A DNA stretch of 13,830 nt from Dehalococcoidia bacterium (lineage in GTDB: Bacteria > Chloroflexota > Dehalococcoidia > Dehalococcoidales > UBA1222): NCBI GenBank assembly GCA_009776515.1, contig WRNP01000037.1:1-13830 (forward strand), written 5' to 3'. Position numbers and translations under genes: made by a program. Positions 1-7,485 of this stretch are shown piece by piece; the first letter of the stretch is position 1; every line of letters begins with the position of its first letter. Below the pieces are notes generated by a model, which searched no databases, was not told where the DNA came from, and saw only the letters and a list, made by a program, of their open reading frames with translations.

Positions 1-866
1 ATGCCGGTGAGCACCCCCGGGGCAACCTCAAGAAGGGGATACATGCGGGCCATAAGGTAAACCCCCGCGGCTACCATGGTAGCCGCATGAATAAGGGCTG
101 AAACTGGGGTCGGGCCTTCCATGGCATCCGGCAGCCAGATATGGAGAGGGAATTGGGCCGACTTGCCCATGGCTCCTAAGAACAATCCGATGGCAGACCA
201 GGTGAGGGCGGCGGAGCCAATGGCCCCCGCTGCAGCAAGACCGTGGAGAGCACTGATATCCAAAGTGTTGGCATTGGCGAAAAGGATCAGGATGGAGGCC
301 AAAAAACCCACGTCGCCCACCCGAGTGACCAAAAATGCTTTCTTAGCCGCCGCCGCCGCCGCCGGACGCTGGAACCAGAAGCCGATGAGCAGATAGGAAC
401 ACAGTCCCACCAGCTCCCAGCACATAAAGAGGAGAAGCAGGTTATCGGCCATCACCAGCCCCAGCATGGCAAAGGCAAAGAGCGACAGAAAAGCATAGTA
501 GCGCAGGATGCCCGGTTCGCCCTTCATATAACCACGCGAGTAGATCATCACCGTGAGGGCAACAACAGTGACCACGACCAGCATAATAGCCGTCAGGGGG
601 TCAATAAGGAGTCCGAAACTTATCTGAATGGCTCCGGTATTTAGCCAAGTAAAGGATTCGACGGAGAGCGCCGCCTGGCCGCCACCCAGGAGAGTAAGGA
701 GGGCCCACAGGGACAGCCCCAACGAGACCGACATGGCACCGATGGCGATGACATCGCCGCCGCGCGTTCCACCCCAGAGGCGCCTGATAAGAATCGCTGC
801 AAACGATGCCATCGGCAAGCACCAGATGAGCCAGGCCAGTCCCGCAGGTATCGGTGTTACATTCAT
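1..866 (-). CDS. nuoL: NADH-quinone oxidoreductase subunit L, N-terminal 288 codons (cut by window edge)
   Basis: This is the antiporter-like, proton-pumping membrane subunit of complex I. The frame is open from ATG 866-864 to the left edge with no stop, so only about the first 288 of some 600+ residues are seen. Family landmarks are clear: CWELVGLCSYLLIGFW at about 149-164, with the key Glu at 151 in a membrane helix; TRVGDVGF at about 181-188; GKSAQFPLHIWLPDAMEGPT at about 234-253, with the conserved Lys at 235; and ALIHAATMVAAGVYL after it. Only 1 nt separates its ATG from the nuoK stop, so translation is probably coupled. A (GCC)6 run at 355-372 encodes six Ala before KKAF in a loop where homologues usually have a short non-repetitive segment. 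The rest of nuoL, and normally nuoM and nuoN, would be expected left of the window. Confidence 0.97.
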   Translation of the reverse strand, partial: MNVTPIPAGLAWLIWCLPMASFAAILIRRLWGGTRGGDVIAIGAMSVSLGLSLWALLTLLGGGQAALSVESFTWLNTGAIQISFGLLIDPLTAIMLVVVTVVALTVMIYSRGYMKGEPGILRYYAFLSLFAFAMLGLVMADNLLLLFMCWELVGLCSYLLIGFWFQRPAAAAAAKKAFLVTRVGDVGFLASILILFANANTLDISALHGLAAAGAIGSAALTWSAIGLFLGAMGKSAQFPLHIWLPDAMEGPTPVSALIHAATMVAAGVYLMARMYPLLEVAPGVLTG

Positions 867-867
867 A

Positions 868-1179
868 CTACCACTTCAACAGGTTGGTCTTATCCACACT
901 GATATGTTCATAATGGCGGAACAGGGCGATGATAACGGCGAGCCCTACCGTAACCTCGGCTGCGGCAACGATGATGCCGAATGCGGCAAAAGCCTGTCCG
1001 GTAAGGGCCTCCGCCGTTGTGTAGCGTGCGAAGCCGACCAAGGCTAGATTCGCAGCATTCAGCATAATCTCTATGCACATTAGGATCACCAGGGCACTGC
1101 GTCGCGACAGTGCGCCAAAGAGACCGATGCCAAAGAGGACGGCCGAGAGCGCCAGGTAATGTTCGAGTCCTATAGTCAT
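868..1179 (-). CDS. nuoK: NADH-quinone oxidoreductase subunit K
   Basis: This is a small membrane subunit of the complex I proton-translocation arm. Its 103 residues match the usual family length of about 100. Three hydrophobic helices are visible. The two buried glutamates of the family are present: Glu37 in CIEIMLNAANL and Glu75 in AAAEVTVGLAVI. The start is ATG 1179-1177, preceded by a weak GGATG-type ribosome site. It lies 17 nt after nuoJ and 1 nt before nuoL, within the same operon. Nothing unusual is seen and the key residues suggest a working subunit. Confidence 0.97.
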   Translation of the reverse strand: MTIGLEHYLALSAVLFGIGLFGALSRRSALVILMCIEIMLNAANLALVGFARYTTAEALTGQAFAAFGIIVAAAEVTVGLAVIIALFRHYEHISVDKTNLLKW

Positions 1180-1196
1180 ATTATCATCCGCAATCG

Positions 1197-1688
1197 TTAT
1201 TTATCTCGGGCGATGCTTATGGCCCCAATGATGGCCGCAATGATGAGAAGGGCTGACATTTCTACCACTAGTACTAAGGAATCGCCTTTAAAAAGGAGGT
1301 CACCTAAGCCTGAAACTGTGGCCTCCGGGGCTGGCGCATCTGTCAGTGGCCAGTCGGTGTTGAGCGAGGCCCAGACGAGGGTTCCGGTAAAGAGTACCGC
1401 TGCGGCCAGGGCCGGCCAAGTAAAACGCCCAGGGCGATTGCCTCGCTCCATCTCTCGTGTCAACATGACGGCCATGATAATGAGAACAGAGATGGCTCCC
1501 ACGTAGATCAGTACCTGGGCTGCCGCCAAGAAATCGGCGGCCAGAGTGGCATAGAGTCCCGCTATAGCGAGGAAACAGATGACCAAAGAGGCAGCCATGC
1601 GGACGATGTTTCTTGTAAGCACTACCCCCAAGGCAGACGCTGCGGCCAACGCGGCCAGTACCCAAAAAGCAATCGCTTCGGCCGTCAT
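1197..1688 (-). CDS. nuoJ: NADH-quinone oxidoreductase subunit J
   Basis: This is a membrane subunit of complex I, 163 residues with about five hydrophobic helices, close to the family length. The segment AAQVLIYVGAISVLIIMAVML (about residues 56-76) is the typical conserved NuoJ helix; the C-terminal helix lies near residues 138-158. The ATG at 1688-1686 overlaps the TGA of the upstream nuoI fusion (ATGA), so translation is probably coupled. The purine-rich end of the upstream gene supplies the ribosome binding site. Order J-K-L is canonical. Confidence 0.96.
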   Translation of the reverse strand: MTAEAIAFWVLAALAAASALGVVLTRNIVRMAASLVICFLAIAGLYATLAADFLAAAQVLIYVGAISVLIIMAVMLTREMERGNRPGRFTWPALAAAVLFTGTLVWASLNTDWPLTDAPAPEATVSGLGDLLFKGDSLVLVVEMSALLIIAAIIGAISIARDK

Positions 1689-3565
1689 TTCCTTTTCTTT
1701 CCTTTCCCGCCCCGATCAAGGAGGAGAGTCTGTTCGGGCAGGGTCTCCGCCACCTCGGCATGAGCATAGCCCGAGCGCGGGCGCTGAGCCAGATCGTCTT
1801 TCTGGAGGATCTGATCCTCAAAGCGATAGCTCCAACGCTCATAATCAGTCCCCATATATAAGGCTTTGAAAGGGCAGGCCTCAACACATAACCCGCAATA
1901 AATGCACAGCCCGCCGTCAAGTTGATATTGTGTTACCGCGTAGCGCAGATCACAGCGCAGGCAACGTCCGGCCTCTTGTTGGGCCTCTTTCTGCCCCCAG
2001 CCCATTTCTACCCCATCATAAGATTGGCGGCGGACATGGGGATCAAGCATTTTTCTTTCCGGCCTGAGTCCAAGCAGGGGCGCTCCTTCTCGTTTGGGCG
2101 TTTCGCTCAGCACGGCTAAACGCTCGGCAATATTGCCGTCACCGCCCAGGAATTTATCAATGGACTCCGCCGCCAGGCGACCTTGGGCGATGCCTTCAAT
2201 GACGGTGGCCGGACCCAATACGGCGTCTCCGGCAGCAAATATTCCTGCCACTGATGTGGCCAAGGTGGCCTTATCAACTTGCAGGCGCCCGCTTTTATCG
2301 GTGGGAAGCTCAAAGCCCGCAGGTACGATGGGAGCCTGAGAAATGGCGGCGATAATGTTATCCAGCTCCATTACAAATTCGCTGCCAGCCACGGGCTCCG
2401 GTCGACGGCGGCCAGAGCTGTCTTCTGCCCCCAGTTGCATCCTGATATTTTCCAAAAAAAGCTTGCCGTCAAGCGAGGTGACCTTGGTGGGAGCTGCTAG
2501 GAAATGGAATTCCACCCCTTCATCTCGAGCTTCCTCCACTTCCTCTGGGGCGGCAGGCATCTCGGCACAGGTGCGCCGATAGATGACGCTTACCTTAGAG
2601 CCCAACCGCAGAGCTGTGCGGGCACAGTCCATGGCGGTGTTACCGCCGCCGATGACTGCCACTCGCGCTCCCAGCTTGACCTCTCGGCCTAAACTGACAT
2701 CTCTCAGGAAGTTTACACCGCCCAACACTCTAGGGGCATCATCGCCCGGCACCCCCAAGCCCTGGGCTTGATGGGCCCCCACGGCCACGAGTACGGCCTG
2801 GAAACCCTGATCAAACAGCGTCTGTATTGAGGATACAGAGCTGCTAAGCTTGATTTCCACTCCGGCGTTCTCAATTTCCTTGATATCGGATTGCAACAGA
2901 TGCTTGGGGAGTCGATAGTCGGGGATACCCACCCTGACCATGCCTCCGGCCACCGCCAGTTCCTCATAAACGGTGACCCGATGTCCTTTTCGGGCCAGAT
3001 AATAAGCCGCGGTGAGCCCGGCCGGCCCAGCTCCAATAACGGCAACAGATTTGCCAGTGGGAACTGGGACCTTGATACCCATTTTCCAGATACCACTGTC
3101 GTTATCGACGGCATAGCGTTTAAGCAAGCGGATAGCTATGGACTCATCAATATTGCCCCGAGTGCAGGCGCCTTCGCAGGGATGGGCACAGATATAGGCG
3201 CACACCGAGGGAAAGGGGATGCGCTCCCGCACTACGGCTACAGCCTCAGCAGGGAGACCCTCGGCCACAGCGCGGATATAGCGCGCGGCATCAACCCCTG
3301 CCGGACAGTGCTGAGAACAGGGGGCTGGAGCCCATTTTATCCCCTCATCGGCGGTGGTGATGGCAAGGCACCCGTGCGAGCAGTTTTGGGCACAGGTATA
3401 GCATCCGGTGCAGTCTTTCTCCGACCAAGACAGTACATGACCGCGCTCCCGCCGCGAAAGATGGAGTTTTTCCTCAGGATAGCGCAACGTTACCGGCCGC
3501 CGAAAAAAATTCTTAAGCGTAACGGCCATGCCACGGGCAATACCCCTGCCAAAATGTTTAGCCAT
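1685..3565 (-). CDS. nuoI: NuoI split by an inserted GltD/NfnB-like FAD-NAD(P) oxidoreductase domain
   Basis: One uninterrupted frame of 626 residues, against roughly 130-200 for ordinary NuoI. Residues 1-75 are the NuoI N-terminal half: a basic amphipathic start, FFRRPVTLRYPEE, then the first cluster motif Cys52-x2-Cys55-x2-Cys58-x3-Cys62. Residues 80-155 match the helical Fe-S domain of GltD-type proteins (Cys83, Cys87-Pro, Cys122, Cys126, Cys130, Cys134, then ESIAIRLLKR). Residues 172-480 are a two-nucleotide-binding flavoprotein: GAGPAG at 178-183, Glu201, GGGNTAMD at 306-313, and AAGD at 444-447 of the second FAD motif. CLRCD follows at 535-539. Residues 543-605 return to NuoI: Cys554-x2-Cys557-x2-Cys560-x3-Cys564-Pro, then DYERWSYRFEDQILQKDDLA, which aligns with the end of ordinary NuoI. 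ATG 3565 has AAGG upstream, 14 nt after nuoH. Expected role: passing electrons to the NuoB cluster, perhaps with NAD(P)H oxidation in the same chain (inferred). The domain reading is firm; the reaction is not. Confidence 0.93.
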   Translation of the reverse strand: MAKHFGRGIARGMAVTLKNFFRRPVTLRYPEEKLHLSRRERGHVLSWSEKDCTGCYTCAQNCSHGCLAITTADEGIKWAPAPCSQHCPAGVDAARYIRAVAEGLPAEAVAVVRERIPFPSVCAYICAHPCEGACTRGNIDESIAIRLLKRYAVDNDSGIWKMGIKVPVPTGKSVAVIGAGPAGLTAAYYLARKGHRVTVYEELAVAGGMVRVGIPDYRLPKHLLQSDIKEIENAGVEIKLSSSVSSIQTLFDQGFQAVLVAVGAHQAQGLGVPGDDAPRVLGGVNFLRDVSLGREVKLGARVAVIGGGNTAMDCARTALRLGSKVSVIYRRTCAEMPAAPEEVEEARDEGVEFHFLAAPTKVTSLDGKLFLENIRMQLGAEDSSGRRRPEPVAGSEFVMELDNIIAAISQAPIVPAGFELPTDKSGRLQVDKATLATSVAGIFAAGDAVLGPATVIEGIAQGRLAAESIDKFLGGDGNIAERLAVLSETPKREGAPLLGLRPERKMLDPHVRRQSYDGVEMGWGQKEAQQEAGRCLRCDLRYAVTQYQLDGGLCIYCGLCVEACPFKALYMGTDYERWSYRFEDQILQKDDLAQRPRSGYAHAEVAETLPEQTLLLDRGGKGKKRK

Positions 3566-3579
3566 CTATAAATATACCT

Positions 3580-4680
3580 TCAAGGTTCCAGTCTCTCATA
3601 GTTAGCATGACCTGGCTTGAACTGCCGGGCTCCCAGGACCATGGCCGCTGCCGCCAGTAAAATATTTATCGGCGCAACCACCCATACCGACAGATTCGGC
3701 AGGAATACCGCGGTAAGCGCGGTGGTAACGAGATTGAACAGCGCTATGGGCAGGAGATATTTCCAGGCAAAGCCCAACGCCTGATCAATGCGCAGTCGAG
3801 GCAGGGTGGCCCTTATCCAAATAATGACGAAAAAGACTAAGACCATTTTAAGTAGTAGCCAGACCACGGGTGGCAAGAGAGGTCCCCGCCAGCCGCCCAG
3901 GAAAAAGGTAGCTACCAATACTGAGGCTACCACGGCTTCACTGTATTCTACCACGTAGAGCAAGGCGAATTTCATGCCAGAGTATTCGATATTGAAACCG
4001 GAAGCCAACTCCGAATCGGCCTCCACCAAATCAAAGGGGCTGCGGTTGATCTCAGCCAGAGTGGCCAAGAAGAACACCACGAACCCCAGGGGCTGTACCA
4101 GGATGAAAGGCACGTCCTGGGCGGCAACCAGCTCGGTTATAGAAAGTGATCCGGTGAGGATGACCACACTAAGAAGGGCCAGCATCAATGGCAGCTCATA
4201 ACTCATGAGTTGCGCCGTCTCACGCATGGCCCCGATGAGGCCGTACTTGTTATTACCCGCGTAACCCGAAAGAAAGATGCCGATGGTGCCGATGCCGCTT
4301 ACGGCTAAGATGTAGAGCACTCCTGTGTTGAGATCGGCAAGCTGCAGTCCGGGCCAAAGGGGGATTACCGCCAACACCATCACCACGGGCACAAATGCTG
4401 CCACCGGGGCCAGCCAGAAGAGTAGACGGTCGGCCCGAGAGGGGATGATATCCTCCTTGGTCAGAATCTTGATCATATCGGCAAATGCCTGAAGCAGACC
4501 CAACGGACCCGCACGGTTGGGGCCAAGACGGGCCTGGAAACGGCCCAGGCCTCGCCGTTCAATCCAGATATAGGTCATAACCGTAACCATAAGGAAAGCG
4601 ATGAGGAACACCCCTATGACTAAGGCGTGCAGCCAGAGGTTACCCGGCCAATCTGGGGATATGGCGGGATAAGTCGGCAT
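3580..4680 (-). CDS. nuoH: NADH-quinone oxidoreductase subunit H
   Basis: This membrane subunit helps form the quinone chamber and links the peripheral arm to the proton pumps. Its 366 residues show about eight or nine hydrophobic helices. Family signatures are ERRGLGRFQARLGPNRAG at residues 41-58 and EINRSPFDLVEADSEL at 210-225, followed by the EYSGMKFAL segment; these acidic loops line the quinone site. The ATG at 4680-4678 shares one base with the nuoD stop (TGATG), and AGGTGG inside nuoD serves as ribosome site. It follows nuoD directly: nuoE, nuoF and nuoG, normally between D and H, are absent here. Confidence 0.97.
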   Translation of the reverse strand: MPTYPAISPDWPGNLWLHALVIGVFLIAFLMVTVMTYIWIERRGLGRFQARLGPNRAGPLGLLQAFADMIKILTKEDIIPSRADRLLFWLAPVAAFVPVVMVLAVIPLWPGLQLADLNTGVLYILAVSGIGTIGIFLSGYAGNNKYGLIGAMRETAQLMSYELPLMLALLSVVILTGSLSITELVAAQDVPFILVQPLGFVVFFLATLAEINRSPFDLVEADSELASGFNIEYSGMKFALLYVVEYSEAVVASVLVATFFLGGWRGPLLPPVVWLLLKMVLVFFVIIWIRATLPRLRIDQALGFAWKYLLPIALFNLVTTALTAVFLPNLSVWVVAPINILLAAAAMVLGARQFKPGHANYERLEP

Positions 4681-5780
4681 CAGCGGTCCACCTCGCCCAT
4701 GGAGATATCAATGCTCCCAAATATGATGATGGCATCGGAGAGTTTCTGTCCGATGAGCATCTCTTTAAGTGCGCTTAGATTGAGGAAGGCTGGGGCCCGA
4801 AAATGGCAACGATAAGGCGTTTCGCTGCCGTCAGATACCAAATAGCAACCCAGCGCACCTCGGGGCGCCTCCACCTGAGCATAGGCCTCGCCCCTGGGAG
4901 GACGAAAACGGAGCGGAACGTTATTCATGGTCTTTCCTGCTGGGAGCTGCTGAGTGGCCTGCCGTATAAGATGAATGCTCTCTCTCATTTCGGCCATGCG
5001 TACGCGGTATCGGTCGTATGTATCACCTATTGTCCCCACCGGGATGTCGAACTCTAAATGGTCGTAGACCGAGTAGGGGCTAGCCTTCCGGATATCCCAA
5101 CGAACCCCGCTACCGCGCAACACCGGGCCGCTGACCGAAGCGTTAATGGCCATCTCGGCTGAAAGGCGTCCGACGCCCTTAGTGCGCCCCAGCAGAACCT
5201 CGTTTTCGGCCAAGAGGGCATCGTACTCATCCAAAAAGCCGGGCAGGGTTCTAAGGAGTTTGTCCAAGGCAGGTAAAAACTCGGCCGGGAAATCGTGGCT
5301 TACCCCGCCGAAGCGCATGAAGTTATAAAGCAGGCGCTGTCCGGTAACCATACTGAAGAGGTCCAGTATCTTCTCGCGTTCGCGGAACATATACATGAAG
5401 GGGGTATAGAAAGCCCCCATATCGTTCATGAGGGAACCTATCGCTAGGAGATGGCTGGCGATACGCTGTAGTTCGCCCATGATGACCCGGATATATTCCG
5501 CCCGAGCCGGCACACTTATGCCGGCCAGTTCCTCAAGGGCTAAAACATACGGCCAATTGTTGTTGATGGCCGAGACATAGTCCAAGCGGTCCGTCAGAGG
5601 GATATTTTCCTTGTATGTACGTCCCTCCATCAGCTTTTCGAGTCCTCGGTGGAGATAGCCGAATACCGGTTCCACATCGGTCATGATCTCCCCGTCCATC
5701 GTCGCCCGCAGGCGAAACACGCCATGGGTTGAAGGGTGCTGCGGCCCGATATTTAAAATAAAGGGTTCGGTTTTAAGCAT
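4680..5780 (-). CDS. nuoD: NADH-quinone oxidoreductase subunit D (49-kDa type)
   Basis: This peripheral-arm subunit forms the quinone site with NuoB and NuoH and descends from the NiFe-hydrogenase large subunit. The open frame extends upstream to 5891, but the family begins at MLKTEPFILNIGPQHPSTHG, so I place the start at ATG 5780, giving 366 residues, as expected without a NuoC fusion. Motifs include GPQHPSTHGVFRL at 12-24, GYLHRGLEKLME at 41-52, and the conserved C-terminal tail ending GEVDR. The start overlaps the nuoC end by 8 nt. AAGGA lies about 10 nt upstream inside nuoC. All signatures look intact. Confidence 0.97.
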   Translation of the reverse strand: MLKTEPFILNIGPQHPSTHGVFRLRATMDGEIMTDVEPVFGYLHRGLEKLMEGRTYKENIPLTDRLDYVSAINNNWPYVLALEELAGISVPARAEYIRVIMGELQRIASHLLAIGSLMNDMGAFYTPFMYMFREREKILDLFSMVTGQRLLYNFMRFGGVSHDFPAEFLPALDKLLRTLPGFLDEYDALLAENEVLLGRTKGVGRLSAEMAINASVSGPVLRGSGVRWDIRKASPYSVYDHLEFDIPVGTIGDTYDRYRVRMAEMRESIHLIRQATQQLPAGKTMNNVPLRFRPPRGEAYAQVEAPRGALGCYLVSDGSETPYRCHFRAPAFLNLSALKEMLIGQKLSDAIIIFGSIDISMGEVDR

Positions 5781-6201
5781 TGCCCTGATAGTCCTTGCGC
5801 AAAGGATATCCTTTAAATCCTTCCCAAAGCATGATGCGCCGCAAATTGGGATGGCCGGCGAAAGCAATACCGAAGAGGTCGTAGATTTCACGCTCCTGAT
5901 AATCAGCCCCGCGCCACAATGGGCTTATTGAGGGCACGCTCGCGTTTTCCTTGTCCACCCGCGTCCTTATGATCACCGCTTCATTCCTCTTAAGCGACAG
6001 AAAGCGATAGATGATCTCAAAGTTGTCCGGATAATCTACCGCCGTGATCATATCAAGATAGGTAAAATCAAGGCCGGGAGTCTCTTTTAGATGCCTGGCA
6101 GTTTCCAGCAACTTTTCCGGTTGCACAATGAGACCACTCCCGGACGGGTCAATTTCTGCCCCCAGGGAACATGCCAGCTCGGGTAGTGCCGGCAATTTCA
6201 T
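5773..6201 (-). CDS. nuoC: NADH-quinone oxidoreductase subunit C (30-kDa type)
   Basis: This is a peripheral-arm structural subunit of complex I. The open frame continues upstream to 6399, but that part lies within nuoB and is not NuoC-like. The start MKLPALPELA at ATG 6201 shares one base with the nuoB stop (TAATG) and gives 142 residues, a compact version of the family. The signature YQEREIYDLFGIAFAGHPNL at 101-120, followed by RRIMLWEGFKGYPLRKDY, is the hallmark of NuoC. The gene sits between nuoB and nuoD and is separate from nuoD, unlike the NuoCD fusion of enterobacteria. Confidence 0.95.
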   Translation of the reverse strand: MKLPALPELACSLGAEIDPSGSGLIVQPEKLLETARHLKETPGLDFTYLDMITAVDYPDNFEIIYRFLSLKRNEAVIIRTRVDKENASVPSISPLWRGADYQEREIYDLFGIAFAGHPNLRRIMLWEGFKGYPLRKDYQGNA

Positions 6202-6794
6202 TACCGGCTCGCCCTGGCGCTGGAGCGCTTGATTTTCTTGCGCAACATCTCTACGGCATTCAATAGCGACTCGGGGCGTGGTGGGCAGCCGGGGAGATAG
6301 ACATCTACGGGAATGATGTGGTTGTAGCCCGGTACCACCGAGTAAGAACCGCGGAAAATGCCGCCCGTGATGCCACAGGCACCCATGCCGATCACCCATT
6401 TTGGTTCGGCCATTTGGTCGTAGAGGCGGCGTATCTGGGGAGCCATTTTCCAGGTGAGGGTGCCCGCCGTGATCATCAAATCGGCTTGCCGAGGTGAGGC
6501 TCTAAGAACCTCCATACCGAAGCGAGCGATATCAAAGCGCGAAGACGAGGTGGCTATCACCTCAAAAGTGCAGCAAGCGGTAAAGCATATGTTGGGCCAG
6601 AGCGATGCGGCGCGAGCCCAGTTTAGGGCTGCATCCAACGTCGTAGTGAGGACATTGCGTTTTAGCTCTCCGTCAAGCCAAGCATTGGGGTCGGGGAGGC
6701 GTTCTCGGCTTAGGGCGCGCAGAGATTCAATGATAGCCCCTTCCTCGCGCTCAAGCTCAAAAGTACGCAGATGGTTGCTGGGCGCTACTTCCAT
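6201..6794 (-). CDS. nuoB: NADH-quinone oxidoreductase subunit B (cluster N2 subunit)
   Basis: This subunit carries the terminal cluster N2, which reduces quinone. It has 197 residues. The four ligand positions of the family are present: adjacent Cys74-Cys75 in FTACCTFEVI, Cys140 in GMGACGITGG, and Cys170 in LPGCPPRPE. The conserved FDIARFGMEVLRASPRQADL and AGTLTWKMAP segments are also present. The first 45 residues or so are a charged N-terminal extension. The ATG at 6794 overlaps the end of nuoA by 10 nt, with AAGG 7 nt before it. Intact N2 ligands mean the quinone-reducing end of the complex should work. Confidence 0.97.
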   Translation of the reverse strand: MEVAPSNHLRTFELEREEGAIIESLRALSRERLPDPNAWLDGELKRNVLTTTLDAALNWARAASLWPNICFTACCTFEVIATSSSRFDIARFGMEVLRASPRQADLMITAGTLTWKMAPQIRRLYDQMAEPKWVIGMGACGITGGIFRGSYSVVPGYNHIIPVDVYLPGCPPRPESLLNAVEMLRKKIKRSSARASR

Positions 6795-7159
6795 ACTAGA
6801 ACCTTTTTGCGCCAGGCATAGGCATAGCCCAGGGCGATGATGCCGATGAAAATAAAAGCCCCGATGAGACCCGGTGTCCCCAGTTCTTTCAGTCTTACCG
6901 CCCAGGGAAAGACGACGATGGCCATTGCATCCAGAGCTACCATCATAATGGCATAGAAATAGTAACGGGGATTATATTGCACCCAGCTCCGTCCGATGGT
7001 TTGCAGACCGCACTCATAGGTAGCGTTTTTGGCGGGGTTGGGTCGGTGGGGCACGATTTTAAGCCGGCGCAGGGCGACCGGCAAGGCGAGCATCAGTCCG
7101 GCAAAGGCCAGAGTTATCAGCAAAAAGAGGGCAACGGAGAGAAAGCTCTCAAACAACAC
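6785..7159 (-). CDS. nuoA: NADH-quinone oxidoreductase subunit A, first gene of the operon
   Basis: This is a three-helix membrane subunit next to the quinone chamber, of normal length at 124 residues. Conserved features are YECGL at about 48-52, RYYFYAIMMVALDAMAIVVF (the second helix with its acidic residue), and a C-terminal helix. No ATG is available. The longest form starts with GTG 7159-7157, but AAGGAG at 7169-7164 lies only 3 nt from that GTG and 6 nt from the next codon, TTG 7156-7154. The TTG may therefore be the true start, one residue shorter. A promoter lies immediately upstream. Confidence 0.95.
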   Translation of the reverse strand: MLFESFLSVALFLLITLAFAGLMLALPVALRRLKIVPHRPNPAKNATYECGLQTIGRSWVQYNPRYYFYAIMMVALDAMAIVVFPWAVRLKELGTPGLIGAFIFIGIIALGYAYAWRKKVLVWK

Positions 7160-7195
7160 CGACTCCTTGGGCTGAAATGTAAGGAATAAGGCAGA

Positions 7196-7225
7196 ACTAT
7201 ATCACCTATCTGCAAGCAACGTCAA
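7196..7225 (-). promoter_or_regulatory. Predicted sigma70-type promoter of the nuo operon
   Basis: On the minus strand a -35 box TTGACG (7225-7220) is followed after 18 bp by a -10 box TATAGT (7201-7196). Transcription would start near 7189, leaving a leader of about 30 nt with AAGGAG before nuoA. Both boxes are close to consensus and it is the best promoter-like match I found in the region. Confidence 0.65.
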
Positions 7226-7233
7226 CCTATCTG
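7204..7233 (-). repeat. 9-bp direct repeat, 21-bp period, overlaying the nuo promoter
   Basis: The exact 9-mer CAGATAGGT (minus strand) occurs at 7233-7225 and 7212-7204, 21 bp apart, about two helical turns. The upstream copy shares its last base with the -35 box; the other copy lies in the spacer just before the -10 box. This geometry is what a regulator binding one DNA face would need. No regulator family is assigned. Confidence 0.6.
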
Positions 7234-7314
7234 GCGCTATACTCAATACTTAATTGCCACGGGGGCAGAGATGGCGATGCTTCTTAACTAACGTATTCTT
7301 CTGGCTGTTATTTC

Positions 7315-7343
7315 TTGGATTGATTTGTGCTCCAGCGTATAAT
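7315..7343 (+). promoter_or_regulatory. Candidate promoter for the Imm5-like gene
   Basis: A perfect -10 box TATAAT at 7338-7343 lies 17 bp after a poor -35 box TTGGAT at 7315-7320. It would give a leader of roughly 135 nt before the ATG at 7486. The -10 is convincing; the -35 matches only half of consensus. Confidence 0.35.
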
Positions 7344-7485
7344 TAAGAGGAACAGCAAAAATTACCTGGGAATCGATTAGGACGGATAATCGAATTCAGC
7401 TCTTTGAGAATAAGCGTATCAGCGCGGCCTGGGACTAAAAAACGATTACGTGCACTATTTGGTTGCTGAGAAAGGATTGAAATAC

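Larger units (their letters stand above)
7160..7485. other. Divergent intergenic region between nuoA and the Imm5-like gene
   Basis: This 326-base stretch without a gene separates the leftward nuo operon from the rightward accessory genes. It holds the nuo promoter with its 9-bp direct repeat near 7196-7233 and a weaker rightward promoter candidate at 7315-7343. I see no convincing small ORF, RNA gene or terminator in it. Confidence 0.8.

Noticed and set aside
1300..1920. 206-codon minus-strand frame across nuoJ and the end of the NuoI fusion
   Set aside because: It is a shifted frame of two genes that are both well supported by family motifs.
2891..3571. 226-codon plus-strand open frame opposite the NuoI fusion
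   Set aside because: It lies wholly within a strongly supported minus-strand gene, has no recognisable domains, and reads as an antisense shadow of GC-rich codons.
5781..5891. Upstream extension of nuoD by 37 codons
   Set aside because: The extension lies inside nuoC and does not resemble NuoD; the family begins at the ATG at 5780.
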